Origin: Rhexocercosporidium sp. MPI-PUGE-AT-0058
Lineage: Eukaryota; Ascomycota; Leotiomycetes; Helotiales
Assembly: GCA_020746875.1 (NCBI GenBank)
Contig: JAGTJL010000019.1
Coordinates: 682,001 to 746,000 of the forward strand
Direction: 5' to 3'
DNA: 64,000 nucleotides
How positions within the stretch are numbered: the stretch's first letter is position 1; each line of letters opens with the position of its first letter. Positions 10,695-23,184 of this stretch are shown here, piece by piece. Under the pieces are notes generated by a model. The model was not told the DNA's origin. It saw only the letters and a list, made by a program, of their open reading frames with translations, and did not search any database. The translations under genes and the position numbers were made by a program.

Positions 10695-12678
10695 ATGGCT
10701 ACAATTCACAACGAGGTTGACACCTCACTGGTCCCTGGCACGACCCATCTTGTTGACTTGGATGGAACACTCCACACGAACCACGATGCTCGCCTCAAAG
10801 ACATCGTGCTGGTTCCTACTCCATCTTCAGATCCAGAGGATCCTCTCAATTGGTCACAGAGGAGGAAGTCTCTGCACATGTTTTGCCTTTTCATTTATTG
10901 TATGTTTGTTGGTATTGCATCGGCAGCTCTGTACTCTGTCTTAGTGCCTATGTCAATGAGCACAGGACTTAGCTTAGCGAACCTCAATGCTGGTAAGTCT
11001 GGAGTCGACCATCAAGCAAATGTTTTGCCTAACTGTCACTAGGTACTGGGTACATGTTCTTGTTTTTTGGTTGGGGATGCGTGATATGGCAGCCGCTGGC
11101 ATTGCAATACGGGAAACGACCTGTTTATTTGTTCTCAATACTTGCCACTCTCGTAAGAAACCCCCTCCCCAATATTCGGAGAGTATTCGGAAACCCTTGC
11201 AGTTGTTATCTCAAGATCTCTGACAATCCGTTCAGGCAATCCAAATGTGGTCTCCATACTGCAAGACAAGTGGACAGTGGTATGCCAACAAGATCCTCCA
11301 AGGTTTCTTCGGTTCTCCAATCGAATCTCTCTGTGAGATCTCAGTAGCAGATCTGTACTTCACCCATGAGCGTGGTAAATACATGGGTCTATACGCTCTC
11401 TTTCTCCTGAGCAGCAATATTCTCGCGCCCGTAAGTCAAGGAAATCCATCATCCCCACAGTCAAGTGTGATACTAACGAACTTAGATTTTCTCTGGGTTT
11501 ATTTACGATGGAATGGGATGGAAATGGGTCATCTACTGGCCAGCAATCGGATGTGGCTTCGGCTTTCTCATCCTCCTTTTCTTCATGGAGGAGACCAACT
11601 ACGATCGCCAGACCATCGGCATTGTCGAATCAAGCTATTCGTCCGCCAACTCGACCAAAGGCTCAGCGAACGGTACCGAGAAAGGCAGTGGAGTGACGGA
11701 GCCTACAACAACTGGCGTCGAGACTAGCGACGCATACAGCAAGAAGACTTTTATTCAAAAGATGAGCCTGCTGGACAAGTCGAGACCTAATCAGCTGTTG
11801 ACGATGATGTGGAGACCTTTCACGTTCGTCTCCCTACCTGTGGTTGTGTATTCTGGCTTCGCGTATGGGTGTACTGTTGTCTGGGCGCTTCTGATTAGTG
11901 GCACATCATCTCTCGTTCTGTCTTCGCCCCCATACAACTTCAAACCTTCGATCGTCGGATTATTCTCAGTGGCCAGTCTTCTCGGATGTATTGTGGGGTA
12001 AGTCAAAACCCTCCACTTCCCAGACCCTTCCACTAATGTTCTCTGAAGTTGCTTGATCAGTGGCTTCATGGGCGACTGGATAACCATCAGATTCGCCCGC
12101 CGAAACGGCGGTATATCCGAGACTGAGAACCGTCTCTGGATTTATATCTTCCCAGTCATAGCCTATCCATTCGGCTTCATTCTATGGGGTGTCGGAGCAG
12201 CTCATTCTGTACATTGTATGTTCCCTCATTTTTTTCTCTCATGACAACGCCAGATAGAAACTCATACTGTTTAGGGTTTGGACTCGCATTCGCAGCGTTC
12301 ATCCTCTCGGCTGCTACCTCAGCTACTGTCACAATATGCATCACATATTGCATTGATACGTACCCGGAGCTGAGCGGCGAAGCGATGATCACTGTTATCG
12401 TGATTCGGAATACTATGGGCTTCGCTATTACTTCATATGCGTAAGTTGAGCTCCTCCTTGGAAAGAAACGAAGCCTGAATTGATTCTTTCGCAGCGTGAC
12501 TCCCTGGATCCTACATCTCGGCGTGCAGAATACATTCATCAGTGCGGCATTCATCTCTATGACTACTTCTTTGGCATTTTTGATTATGATCAAATGGGGC
12601 AAATATTTCCGAGAGATGAGCAAGTTGAGGTATTGGCGATACGTTGCGCAAGGAAAGGCTCTGGGCCTATCTCATTGA
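10695..12678 (+). CDS. MFS transporter, HOL1-like / DHA1 group
   Basis: Seven exons (10695-10992, 11043-11152, 11236-11430, 11486-11997, 12061-12215, 12275-12440, 12495-12678) give 539 aa. The start at 10695 was chosen because the cytosolic tail then runs into DPEDPLNWSQRRK, the hallmark entry to helix 1 in this fungal group. Loop 2-3 reads QYGKRPVY, and HERGKYMGLYAL marks loop 4-5. About 12 hydrophobic segments are visible, split by a long polar central loop (around residues 250-310). It exports or imports a small organic solute at the plasma membrane; HOL1 relatives carry histidinol and polyamines, others drugs, so the substrate is open. The location opposite an amidase suggests uptake of an amide or amine substrate. 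Confidence 0.88.
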
Positions 12679-12890
12679 GAGCCATGGGGGTGGTGACCCG
12701 AGGAATGATACAGCGTTTTTCAAGTTTCTTAGCTGTCCCCATGCCTGGTTGAGCTTAACAGACGAATTGAAGATTTGCTGAATTTTGCCATGAACCCAAC
12801 AATTGGTTTTAAAGCCTGCCACCACTCTAATCGTAACCCCTGGCATGATGTCTTTCCCTGACATTTCATCTAGCCACAGCTAGCTAGAGC

Positions 12891-14250
12891 CTACTTCTCA
12901 ACAAATCTCCCCAGCATCTCATTAACCTCATCCTTTCTCTCCAACATAACCCAATGCCCTGAATTCAACTGCTCAATCTCCAATTTCGGAGCATATGGCT
13001 TCATCTGACTCGCGAAATCCGCGGTTGCGCTGATGAAGTTTGTAGTGTTGATAAGAAGTGTTGGTTGTTGGAGGATTTGATTTGCTTCAGGTATTCCTGA
13101 GAATTGTTATAAGTAAGTCGCGAAGTGTGTGGGGTTTGAGGGTGGTGCGTGGAGGAGATATTATGGGTAGTCATGAAGGAGAAGTACCTCTCTCATCAGC
13201 AGCATTGATGTTCTGCAGCTGGGCTTTATACCAATTGATAGCAGCTCCGTATCCACCATTCTCAGGAGCGAAAAGCTTGAGGTCATGTTCGATTTCCTAG
13301 AAGCCATTAGATCAGAGCAGGAAATACAACACGGCGTTCCAGAACCAAAAAAATCATCATCTTACCTCAGGACTCAACCACTCCTCTCTCTCAGCAACCT
13401 TCCCTTCTCCAAGCCATTTCCGAAAGCCGCCTCTGGCACCCATGTACTCTTTCCCCAACTCAGTATCAGTGGAGTGAAAGAGTGATTGTGCGGATTCGAC
13501 CTTCACCAAGCAGAGACATGTCAGCAAATTCCAATTCGTTCAACCCTCGGCTTTCACTCCTTCCGTTACGGAATCTTACACATGGGGAGGAAGTAAAAAT
13601 GATTAACGTTGAACTCACATTCTTATCCAACAACTCAGCTGCACCCTCCTCATTAAAGAAGAGGAAATAGCCAAACACCTCAAAACCCATATTCTCCTTG
13701 ATGGATTTATCCACAAATGTGACCATTTGCTCAGTCAAACCATGGCCGGGAGATACATAGCCTACATCCAGAAAGGCGAGCTTGCTAAACATCTCAGGAT
13801 AGTAGTTCACCAGACGGGAGAGGATGAAAGATCCCCTAATGACACACTATCAGAACAATTTTCCCTCCAAGAGAGCGAGAATATAAAAGAGAGAGGAAAG
13901 ATGATGAAAAATGAGTGAAGTAAAACAACAAACCAATCATGAGCCACCCCAAAAACTCCTTCCTTAACCCCCACACTCACCAACAAGTCGTGTAAATCAC
14001 CCGCCATACCCTTCCCCGTATACACGCCCACATCCAGCGGTTTCGAACTGCCTCCATAGCCCAGCAAGTCAGGAGCGATGATTCCGTAGCCTTTCTTTTG
14101 GAAGTAAGGGATCTGGTGGCGCCAGTCGTAGGAGGAGGATGGGAAGCCGTGAAGGAAGAGGATGTAGGTGGTTTGAGTAGTAGGTGCGATATGGATGTAG
14201 CTGTAGGTGAAGGAGCGGGCGGTTGTGAACGTGCTGTGGGGGTAGGCCAT
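12891..14250 (-). CDS. Alpha/beta hydrolase, epoxide-hydrolase-like
   Basis: Exons in order 13934-14250, 13619-13835, 13366-13500, 13188-13296 and 12891-13096 give 327 aa, normal for soluble epoxide hydrolases. Residues 34-37 (HGFP) form the oxyanion motif. The nucleophile elbow reads GVAHDWGS with Asp105, using aspartate as epoxide hydrolases and haloalkane dehalogenases do, rather than serine. A C-terminal GHWVMLERKDEV (His near residue 307) supplies the base, and NWYKAQ in the cap carries a tyrosine in the usual place. Together these favour an epoxide hydrolase. No signal peptide. It converges on the MFS gene with 212 bp between stops. Haloalkane dehalogenase or esterase activity cannot be excluded. 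Confidence 0.85.
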
Positions 14251-14949
14251 CTTGGAGATTGACTAAGTACTGTATGTATTTGACTGGGTGGATGGTTTCT
14301 TGGGGTTTTAAGTTGAGGAAATGGGGGACTGTGAAAGGAAGCTTGAGAGTTCCGATGATTGTTAGCAATGATGTTTGGGGATCTCTGGGACTTATATACT
14401 CGCTCTGGATGAACTCCAGATTTCAGTGCAATTCATTGTTCATGTCAGTGCCAAGATATTCTAGACGAATGAGATGGCTTGAAACTCGAGGACATGGGAT
14501 CTGATTGGATGTTGGACCGGGCAGGCCAAAGCTGTGCCTTTTGGTGATGATGCTAGTAAGACCGGACTTCGCAACGCTTGGAGACGCCGCTCGGCATTAT
14601 TCGCTTCACGTAGTGCGCGAGTGGAGAACGAGGCTCGCAGTTCAACAACAGCGTAACAACAACATCATCACAACATCAAAGGCAGACGACCAAACTTCGC
14701 AGAACAGAGGACAAATTTTTGAAACCACATAACAGGTTCTCCATTCCATTCCTTGATGACCTCTCTCCAGTCAGAACGCACGAAAAGCCCACTCCCTGCT
14801 CTTTACATGCTTTCCCAATATCTGAACGCCATCCACCGCTCAGTTTATATACCTTTCCGGCCATCTTCCCAAGAACCGGTGCTGGATATCGTAAACGCCC
14901 GTACATCGACAAGCAAGACGCTGCAAAACTTCATATCTCATCATCACTC
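14251..14949. other. Intergenic, 699 bp
   Basis: Lies between the hydrolase start and the stop of the gamma-tubulin complex gene, so it holds the hydrolase promoter and the 3' region of the latter. No coding signal recognised. Confidence 0.5.
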
Positions 14950-17831
14950 TCACGCCTGCGCTCCACCGTCCTCATCTGTCTTCAGACCGCTGTATTGCGT
15001 GCCTTGGTTCGCAGTACTCAGCCTGGCACACAAGCCTAACAACACTACTGTCTCTGTTGCAGCATAGTGGTTCAATGCATCGAGGAGGATTTGGAGATGC
15101 CTGCTGAAGTTATCCTCGTACTTCTTGATGATCTCAAACATCCTCTCCAGTTTCTCTGTTCTTGCCGCATCGGTCAAAGGGGCGGCGGCCGCATTAGAGG
15201 ACGTGGAATCACCATGCCGTTGGTTCCTCTCTGCTTGATAGCGAGCCCAATGCTGCTTGTTCATTGAAGTGGGTTTCTCGCTCCCCGTCATGTCTGGGTC
15301 GGCCTTCTCTAATTCTCTGGCTAGCCAGCCAGTGTATGAGGCAAAGAATGTGCATGTTTGCATGAGCTTCGAGTGGATCTGGCGAACATTAGTATGGTCC
15401 TTGAGAGCAGGTAATCGAACTTACTCTTAATAACCTGCTGTTGGTAAGCATGCATTCTTTCAGGCATGTATCCAGAAAGTCAACATGATCTTGCATAAGC
15501 TCATCGACTGTTCGCACAGGCGTCGCGCCGCCCTTACTATCTTCTTTCGCATTCAGCCGCGCCATCAAGGCTTGCCAATTTGGCTCGATGACTTCCGCAG
15601 TGCAGAAGTACAATAGTTGCTGTACAAAGACGAGCATTCGAGCTCGTAATGTGAATACACGCCGCTTCCACATCTCTAGAGTCGAGTTTGAACTCTTATG
15701 GGCCCAGCTAGCAGATCTGTTGTGAGTCTGCCAGCATGAAACCAGCTGTTGCTCCAGGTGCCGCAGAGACAGAAGATATCGAAATAATGCTTGATATCTC
15801 CAAACCGTTTTCCTGCTGATAACGAGCGACACTGGGAATGGGACTGAGTAGTCCAGTTGCAGTGAAGTAAACCCAACAGCAGCTTTGTCGCTTTCATTGG
15901 TAGGTTGAGTAGCTGGCGTCTGAAGAGATTCGCCTTGCTCAATTCCAGAGATATTGACGACTCTAGTCAGCGAATTCGTCAGGCTGATTTCGTTCATTTC
16001 AACCTTTATGTCCTCTTTGAATGGATCCTGGGCAGCCACGCTACCAGGCTGTCTCAACACGAGATCCAGCAGCGACTGCAACTTGCTGGTATTGACACTC
16101 TTGACTGGTTTTCTAAGTTCAGATGTACCAAGTTCCAGGAAATATGAGAAGAAATCCGACCTGTCCAAGAAAAAGTAGTGCTTCAGTGACCGCAATCGAG
16201 CAGGCAGAGCATGTGTCGTTAGTAGCAGTTTCAGCAAAGACTCATTTGCATGAGCGTAAGCGCTGTTGACGTTGTCAAGAAACCGGTTGTCATCGAAAGA
16301 TCGAGGGACGTCCGTGACGGCCTTGCTCACATCGACGCCACCACACTCGCGAACCACATTCAGATATTTGCCTGCCAGCAACACCTTGTCTTTGACGCCT
16401 TCAAGTTGTGGCGGGACATCGTGATCTCGTATGGTATACCTCCTCTCCCAATACTCGTCCGTGTAATCCTCTTCGAGCCTCTCACGCCTGATGCTTTTCT
16501 GTTCTCTGACCAGGAATTCGGCATGTGGATCCTTGATGCTTCCGTGATGCAACCACTCATTCAACATCATCATGTACGGACGACTTGCATCTCGCAGTAA
16601 TGCTGTTAATAATGCACGAGCGGCAGGATCTCCTGACATCGATTCTAGTCGCTTAGTGATAAGCCCTAAAACACTGCCTCCTTTACATATCTTCTTGCCT
16701 GGTATATTTCCAGGCCCAAGATCTCCACCTTCTCGCAAGCTTTCTAGGATATTCTCAATATCGTCATAACCATCATCCGAATCCTCGTCCTCCTCTAGCA
16801 TAGAATTCCGTTTTAGTATTTCGTGAGCTAAGGAGTAGAGCTGGAACATCATATGACTAGTCGGTAGGGTGTGCAGATTCAAGACATGCAAGGTAAAGGA
16901 AGGATTAGTGAGAAATTGCGTCTCCAGTTGGGCAACCAAAATCAAATAGTCCTGTAGGAGCTTCCGTATTGCTGCACACAGAGCATGATTTACGGCTCCA
17001 AACTCCTCTCGACTCTGCACTTCCACAAACGCATCTACAGCACCGTAATGAGTCGCCATTTTCAGCATCGTAGTCGTGAGGTCTTGGAGACTCGGATCTA
17101 AGCCAGGTTGAATCTTGAATCCCGGGCCAGCAAGGCGGTCCTTTTCAATGGAAGGGTTGTAGACTTTCGAGAATCGTATGTATTGTCCTTCATATCCCAT
17201 AAACACAAATAGAAGATCCTCAAGTATAGCCGCTTCCTGGACCTCTAAACTCAGCTCATGGAGGGGGCGGGGTTGAAGAGTGAGTGGGGCTTGTGACGAG
17301 AGTGGAGGTATTGAAATTCGTGAGGCGAGAGGAGCAGAGGTATGTGGAACTAAAGAAGCCTCTGGAGCCCATGGTGCTATTTTTTGAGTATTAGATTTCT
17401 TCCTACCAGAACTCGTCGCACGCAGGGAAGAATGTACCTAACGGTGCCTCCATCTTTGCTGGCTTTGGCCGTGCATCACCAGAATGAGTCCTGCTAGATT
17501 CAGGTCTCTGGCGTTCCGGCGGCTGAGTTGACCCAGGTCTCCTCTCAGGACTTCTCGTTCTCGAAGTTATTGTTTCCCTTGTCGTAACCTGCACTCGCTC
17601 TGTCCTCCGCTCTTCTACTCCCTTACTCGTACGCTGTACCCCAGACGCAGTCCTCTTGTGACCACCCGTCGATGTAGAAGGCTGTGGTGATTGCTGTCTT
17701 CTCGGGTCCGTCCTCTCGCTGCGACTCCCACCCTGTTGTCCAGAAGGGGCGCGGGGTTGTGTACTTCCACTATCGGTAGTCGTCCTGCGATCGCTCCGCG
17801 AGGGGATTCTGGCGTGGGACGAAGACGACAT
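14950..17831 (-). CDS. Gamma-tubulin complex component 2 (GCP2 / Spc97 / Alp4)
   Basis: Exons in order 17438-17831, 15425-17376 and 14950-15378 give 924 aa. Residues 1 to about 125 are Ser/Arg/Pro-rich and low in complexity. From there LEVQEAAILEDLLFVFMG opens the GRIP1 domain; GLDPSLQDL, FGAVNHALCAAIRKLLQDYL and LEEDYTDEYWERRYTI follow the order and wording of GCP2 rather than GCP3. GKYLNVVRECGG and DRSDFFSYFLELGTSELRKP lead into the GRIP2 domain, which binds gamma-tubulin. The protein is a core part of the microtubule-nucleating complex at spindle pole bodies. The start was placed at 17831, the first ATG in frame. It shares a short divergent promoter with the proteasome gene. I am sure of the GCP family and fairly sure of GCP2. 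Confidence 0.93.
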
Positions 17832-18217
17832 TGTAGTCACATTGATGCTCGATCCTAATGTTTTCGAATGGCGAGCGAGGGGGTCCGGTATTCAAGTCCG
17901 TTGAAGGTTGCGCTCAGAAGTTTGATGTTGCTATTCATCCTCTTTGGGGGACGCGCTTCTTCGACAACTAGCGCGTCTGAATGGCACTAGTGGGTTCCAG
18001 CTAGTCCAAACGGGGGAGCAGTCGTGGATGAGCGTGCCTGGAGAGCAACGACCGGACAAGCAAGCAAGCACTTTTACTTTCAACTTCTTGTCTTCTCAAC
18101 CACAACACTTGAATTCCTCTGATACCCACTTAACCATATTCCGCAGAAGTTCTTGCAGCTTGACAATCCGTCCCATTATCTACAACAATCCCAGGTTGAA
18201 TACCAGAGGCTGTCAAG
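17832..18217. promoter_or_regulatory. Divergent promoter between GCP2 and proteasome alpha5
   Basis: Only 386 bp separate the two start codons, so both housekeeping genes must share this region. No TATA box stands out. Confidence 0.5.
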
Positions 18218-19162
18218 ATGTTTATTGCCCGTTCTGAATATGGTAAGTGAACAGAAGCTCCAACGAGAATTCTTTTGTGCAGAAGCTAATATTGTATAGA
18301 TCGAGGTATTAAGTACGTCATATTGTTCCTCCTGCGACCTCAATGAGGTCTCTACAAACCAAATAGCGTCTAATATAACACAGCACCTTCTCCCCGAAGG
18401 CCGTCTCTTCCAGGTCGAATACTCCCTCGAAGCAATCAAGCTGGGCTCCACCGCAATCGGCGTAGCCACCGGTGGCGGCGTCGTCCTCGGCGTCGAGAAG
18501 CGCGTTACATCCACCCTCCTCGAGACATCCTCCGTTGAAAAGATCGTCGAAATCGACCGCCACATCGGATGCGCCATGTCAGGGCTCCAAGCCGACGCAC
18601 GTAGCATGGTCGAGCACGCCCGCGTCGAGTCCCAGAACCATGCCTTCCACTACAACGAGCCGCTGAGATTGGAGAGCTGCACGCAGGCCATCTGTGATCT
18701 GGCGCTGCGTTTCGGAGAGGGTGCTGATGGCGAGGAGAGTATCATGAGCAGACCGTTTGGTGTTGCGCTGTTGATTGCTGGTTATGATGAGGATGGACCG
18801 CAATTGTACCATGCCGAGCCCAGTGGAACTTTCTACAGATATGATGCGAAGGCTATTGGTTCGGGATCGGAGGGTGCGCAGGCTGAGTTGCAGAATGAGT
18901 TCCACAAGGTACGGATACATATTGGAGCCATGATCTCAGATCCAAATCAAAAGACCTTGCTAGAAAGTTGGCTGACAGTATGGAACAGTCCCTTACTATC
19001 GAGGAGGCCGAGACGTTGGTCTTGAAGACGCTGAAGCAGGTTATGGAGGAGAAGCTCGATTCGAAGAACGTCCAGCTGGCGAGCGTTACCAAGGACAAGG
19101 GTTTCAGGATCTACACAGACGAGGAGATGGCCGCAGTCGTAGAGAGATTACCAGCAAATTGA
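18218..19162 (+). CDS. PUP2: 20S proteasome subunit alpha5 (Pup2 / PSMA5), with a one-base frame break
   Basis: Exons 18218-18242, 18300-18312, 18384-18908 and 18989-19162 encode an alpha5 subunit of about 245 aa, part of the outer ring of the 20S core. The start [12 protein letters not shown], then [59 protein letters not shown] and [18 protein letters not shown] are diagnostic. The exon lengths sum to 737, one short of a multiple of three. The break is at the start of exon 3 (about 18385-18396): the family sequence there is NTFSPEGR, and this window has every base for it except one in the cytosine run at 18392-18395. In the unaltered reading, exon 3 is entered out of frame. Either the assembly lost a C or the annotation must use a poor donor. 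Otherwise the gene is complete. Confidence 0.93.
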
Positions 19163-19636
19163 GATCGAGGCTGTGCTCTGGGCTGGAGATGGCAAGGTCA
19201 GGATGGAAGGACATTATGCATGTTAGAGCTACGGAGTTATGAGGCAAAAAAATGAAATCAGGTCATTAGACATAAAGCAAAAGACTTCAACTCCTCCGAG
19301 TCAGACAGCAAAGCAGTAAAGCCTGAAGAAAGCCACTGTCAAAGTTAAGATTTTTCATTCAAAAGTACAGTACAGATCCCCATCAGGCATGACATGTCTC
19401 ATCAAAATCAAAACATCCAGCCATTAATCCACCAGTCTCCCCCCAGTTAAACGCAGCAAGCATATGCAAACCACCCCTTATACCGACATCAGCCATTTTT
19501 GCCCAACCGCCCTTCTTTACCAAGGTACTTTTACAACACAACACAAAACAATACAACACAAGCAAGCCCAACAAAAGCCCAAAGGGTAATCAACAACTCC
19601 TGCAGCTCCTCTCTTCTCCCTTCATCCCTGACAACC
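19163..19636. other. Intergenic between convergent genes, 474 bp
   Basis: 3' regions of the proteasome gene and of the regulator on the other strand. Nothing further seen. Confidence 0.5.
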
Positions 19637-22600
19637 CTACCCTCTCCCCCCACCCTCCAAATCCAGGCCCTCGAAATCCTCCTCAATGCCAATAACACCC
19701 AGCGCATACTGCACCCTATCACTCTTCTCAATCACCATCCTGCGCTCCGAACTCGTCTTGCCCTCCAATGCACGATCGATCCTACGAGACGAGTTCCAGA
19801 TATCGGGCACCACACGCTCGTCTTTCGTGCGTACGTAGACGGGACCCTTACCCAGCTCGCCCATCTTGATCCAGGAAGTTTCGCAGCCGGTTGCGACGGC
19901 TAGGGCGGTTTGCCAGCCTGTTAGGCGGGCGATGTCACGGAGGCGGCAGATGGTCCAGGAGCGTTGGGAGGCCTCTTGGAGCTGTATACGGAGCGCTCGT
20001 TAGTATAGGTTGATCTTGATACAGGGTTACAGGACCACAGGTCATAAAGATGTGGATGGGGAGAAACGTACCTGTACAGCAGACACAAAGATACAAGTCG
20101 AAGACTCAATCAGCGCCGCTCCCACAGCAGGATTGACCTCCGTAGCCATACTAAGATCCGCCGCAATGCCGCCGGCTATCCTCCCCACCTGATTCGCAAA
20201 CCCCGCGGTTTGCCTCGCAGTGATACCAGCTGCCATTATCGCCGCAGGAGGCATAGACGGATGGCAGCGATAGCACGTTATGAGGCCCATATAGAGGTTC
20301 ATCCATATACCTGCAATACCATACGTTCTATATTGTAAAGCTGGCCCGAACGGCGTCTGGATAGGCACTGAAAATTCCGGGCCGAGTGCTTGGAAGTCTT
20401 CCCCAAAATGGCTTTCAATCAGGTCGAAGGCGTCGCGGATTTCTTGCCACTCTTCATTTGCGGCGTAGGTCTGGGATTGGAGATCGATGTCTTCGCTGTG
20501 TGTGCTTGAGGGAGAGTCGCGAGATGGTTCGAAACCCATAGGGAGTTTGGGTTCTAGGACGTCGGGGACCATGCCGCTGAAATTGGGCATTTGAGGTGGG
20601 GTTTGAGGGGAGTTGTTGTTTTGCGTTTGGGAGGCTGGTGGTTGTTGAGCTCGCATTGATTCGGGTGGTTGCCAGCGCCCGCCGTTTGCTTTCATGGCGA
20701 GTCGTTTTCTCTTTAGGTCTTTGGCTTGGAAGTTTGCGAGGCGGCCTAGGAGGAGGATCATGTGGTCGAAGGTGCCGTAACTGGCGATGTTAGTACAATA
20801 GCCCCTCGACTTAGAAAGGTTCCTTACATAGAATTGAGACGGCCCAGCGGCGCTCTTGGTGGGCAGTTACTCCAAAAAGTATACTCCAAGCTGTTACTCG
20901 TCAGTTGAGATCATACAATCAAGAAGGACTTCTTACAAGAGTTTACCTCCTCCCAGGATACTTTGATATGCATCCTGCTTGCAATACCACCAGAATAGAT
21001 CACGCTGGGTCTCATATATCTCCAGATCTCTATCCGTATACTCCTTTTCCCACATTCCGGCATTCCTACCGTCATCGATAATCTGACCATACTCATCATA
21101 GCTGACCTTCCGGCCCATTAGTGTTCCTACAATATCCTCATCGACTTCATCAGAAGCCTGTAAATGACTCTGGTCGTCAAAGTCGTATTCAAGGCCATGC
21201 TCATGTGAATATTGATTCCTCTCGAGAGCTTCTTGTCGTTTCCGTGCTTTCTTCCGTTTTATATACCTCGTCATCCCGGCGAAGTCTATTTCTTTCACTA
21301 GTTGCTTCGCACCTAGGAGATGGTTGCTCCATTTCTGATGGTCGGCCGACCAGCATTCGTAGAAGGCGAGTAACAATGCTGCCGCGAGCGTGGCAGGATG
21401 TCCTCGTCGTGTTGGGAGACTGACACTCTTGGCGATTCGGCGCAGACTTAGCGCATAGTGTTTGTAGGATGCTGTGATGGGACCACCTTGAAGCTTTGAG
21501 ATGTGTAGACTGGCAAGTGCGAGCATGGCATGTAACAACGCGGAGTTATTCAGAGCAAGCGTTGGGAAAGTGTCTATCTAGATTTTAGCAAATACTCATA
21601 GAAGAGTGGGAACAACTTACAAGCCCATATATGCTGCTGCGATTTCGGAACCGGCGTCCCCTGGAACATCAATGCAGGGTTCGACGGGTGTCTCTCAAAC
21701 ATAGACATACAAGGTCCAGTGACGTTGACGAAATGACAGAATATCCTCGCGGTCATTTGGTCTCGCAGAGGAGTTGACTGCGAAGATGGCGTGTAGGTAG
21801 CCAACATATCGGGTCTGTCAATAAATGAAAAGAAGGAGCGAAGATTGAGCCCTTGCTTGTCCTGACCCGCCTGAACGGCTACGACAATGCCGAGATCGTT
21901 CCTCTTCAAATGGGTATCATGAGGTCATCATGTAGCACGCCAAAATGATCGTCTGCCATGTCAATATCCTCTTCTCCATCACTGACATCAAATGGATCAT
22001 CGACATCGTCCCATTCTGGTCTATCCTGTGGCACTGGTTGACCAAGGCTCCAGCTAGGTGCCGGAGGAGGATACACTTCAACTTGGTGATTTGCTTGCCA
22101 GTTTCTAGGATAACTAGGTTGCCTTTGTGAATCGTCCACCATCCGAGTGGGCTGATCTGGCGGTGGTTGATGAGGCGGTTGGAATGTCTCGATCGATCCT
22201 CTATACTCGTTACCCACTCCAGCCGGTGGTGCATAAGAACCAGGCTCCCGATTGATGGACGAATAAGGTTGGTGGAAAGATGAAGACGTAGCAACTTCAC
22301 AATGGCGATCAGAATTGTAAAGGGAAGGCTGGATAGTAGGGAACATACAATGTGGACCAGCAGACCAATCCGATGGAGAGATTTGGGAAGGAGTGTAAGT
22401 TTGGCTTTGTTCACCACTGTCCTGTTTCACAAGAGCATTGAAATCATAATGAGTTACCCGATCATTTGGCGAGTGTCTCTCCAAGACATGCGAATGACCT
22501 CTGGTATCAAGAGGCGTCTCCTGCAGCTGTACTTTAGCTCTCGGTTGGAGCTTAGTGCCTTGCCTTGCCTGGCCTGGCAAGTTGCTGTTGGTGGAGCTTG

Positions 22601-23184
22601 TTCTTCGCTCGTTCGAGGGTGGCAATGCTGTTTGTCCGACCTGGATCGGGGGACCGGTAGACATGCTAGGCTTCGGAGCAATTGGGAGTGGATTCTGTCC
22701 ACTTGCTGTTTGGGAATGCGACTGTCGGCGTCCTAGTGACTGACCATACCCGGAATTTGAGAATGAGCCTTGAGAGAAAGGCGGCATTGGTGGCCTGTAT
22801 CCGTTCATGGGGTCTTTGAACACGACCCTCAGGTTATAGCCCTCACATACTCGTTTGGACTTTGTACAATTACTGCCTACATTCAAGGTTAGTACCACCC
22901 GAAAGCGCACCAGCTAAAGAGCTCAAGGGTGATTATCAATGGAGACATACACGTTGGCCTCTCTTCACCACACTTTATACGCCGCTTTCGACATGCTGGA
23001 AGATCGGAATCAGTATATTGCGAGACCCAGACGTTGAGGCGATCTCACTTAAACATCCAGTCTTCGTTCTTTTCCGCCCTTTCGCTTTTGATCCAGGCTT
23101 CTTTGGTGGTGGATCTGTACCCTCTTGCGTCTCAGCTACGAGCTCTGGGCTGTTGCTTGCTTCGAGGTCATCATGATACTCCAT
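19637..23184 (-). CDS. Large Zn2Cys6 transcription factor, with a one-base frame break
   Basis: Exons in order 23049-23184, 22951-22995, 21621-22876, 20937-21573, 20828-20890, 20072-20780 and 19637-19981, about 1,063 aa once the frame is continuous. After a basic stretch (KKPGSKAKGRKRTKTG) the cluster reads CLTC-RKRRIK-C-GEERPT-C-SN-C-TKSKRV-C, spread over three exons. A long Pro/Gln/Ser-rich linker follows. The rest carries NVTGPCMSMFERHP, LQGGPITASYKHYALSLRR, ECWSADHQKWSNHLLGAKQLV and WSNCPPRAPLGRLN, a conserved fungal regulator family with the fungal-specific domain. Exon lengths sum to 3,191, one base short. The break is at 21912-21914, where IP must run into HLKRNDLGIVV and one more cytosine (minus strand) is needed. 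Role unknown. Confidence 0.87.
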
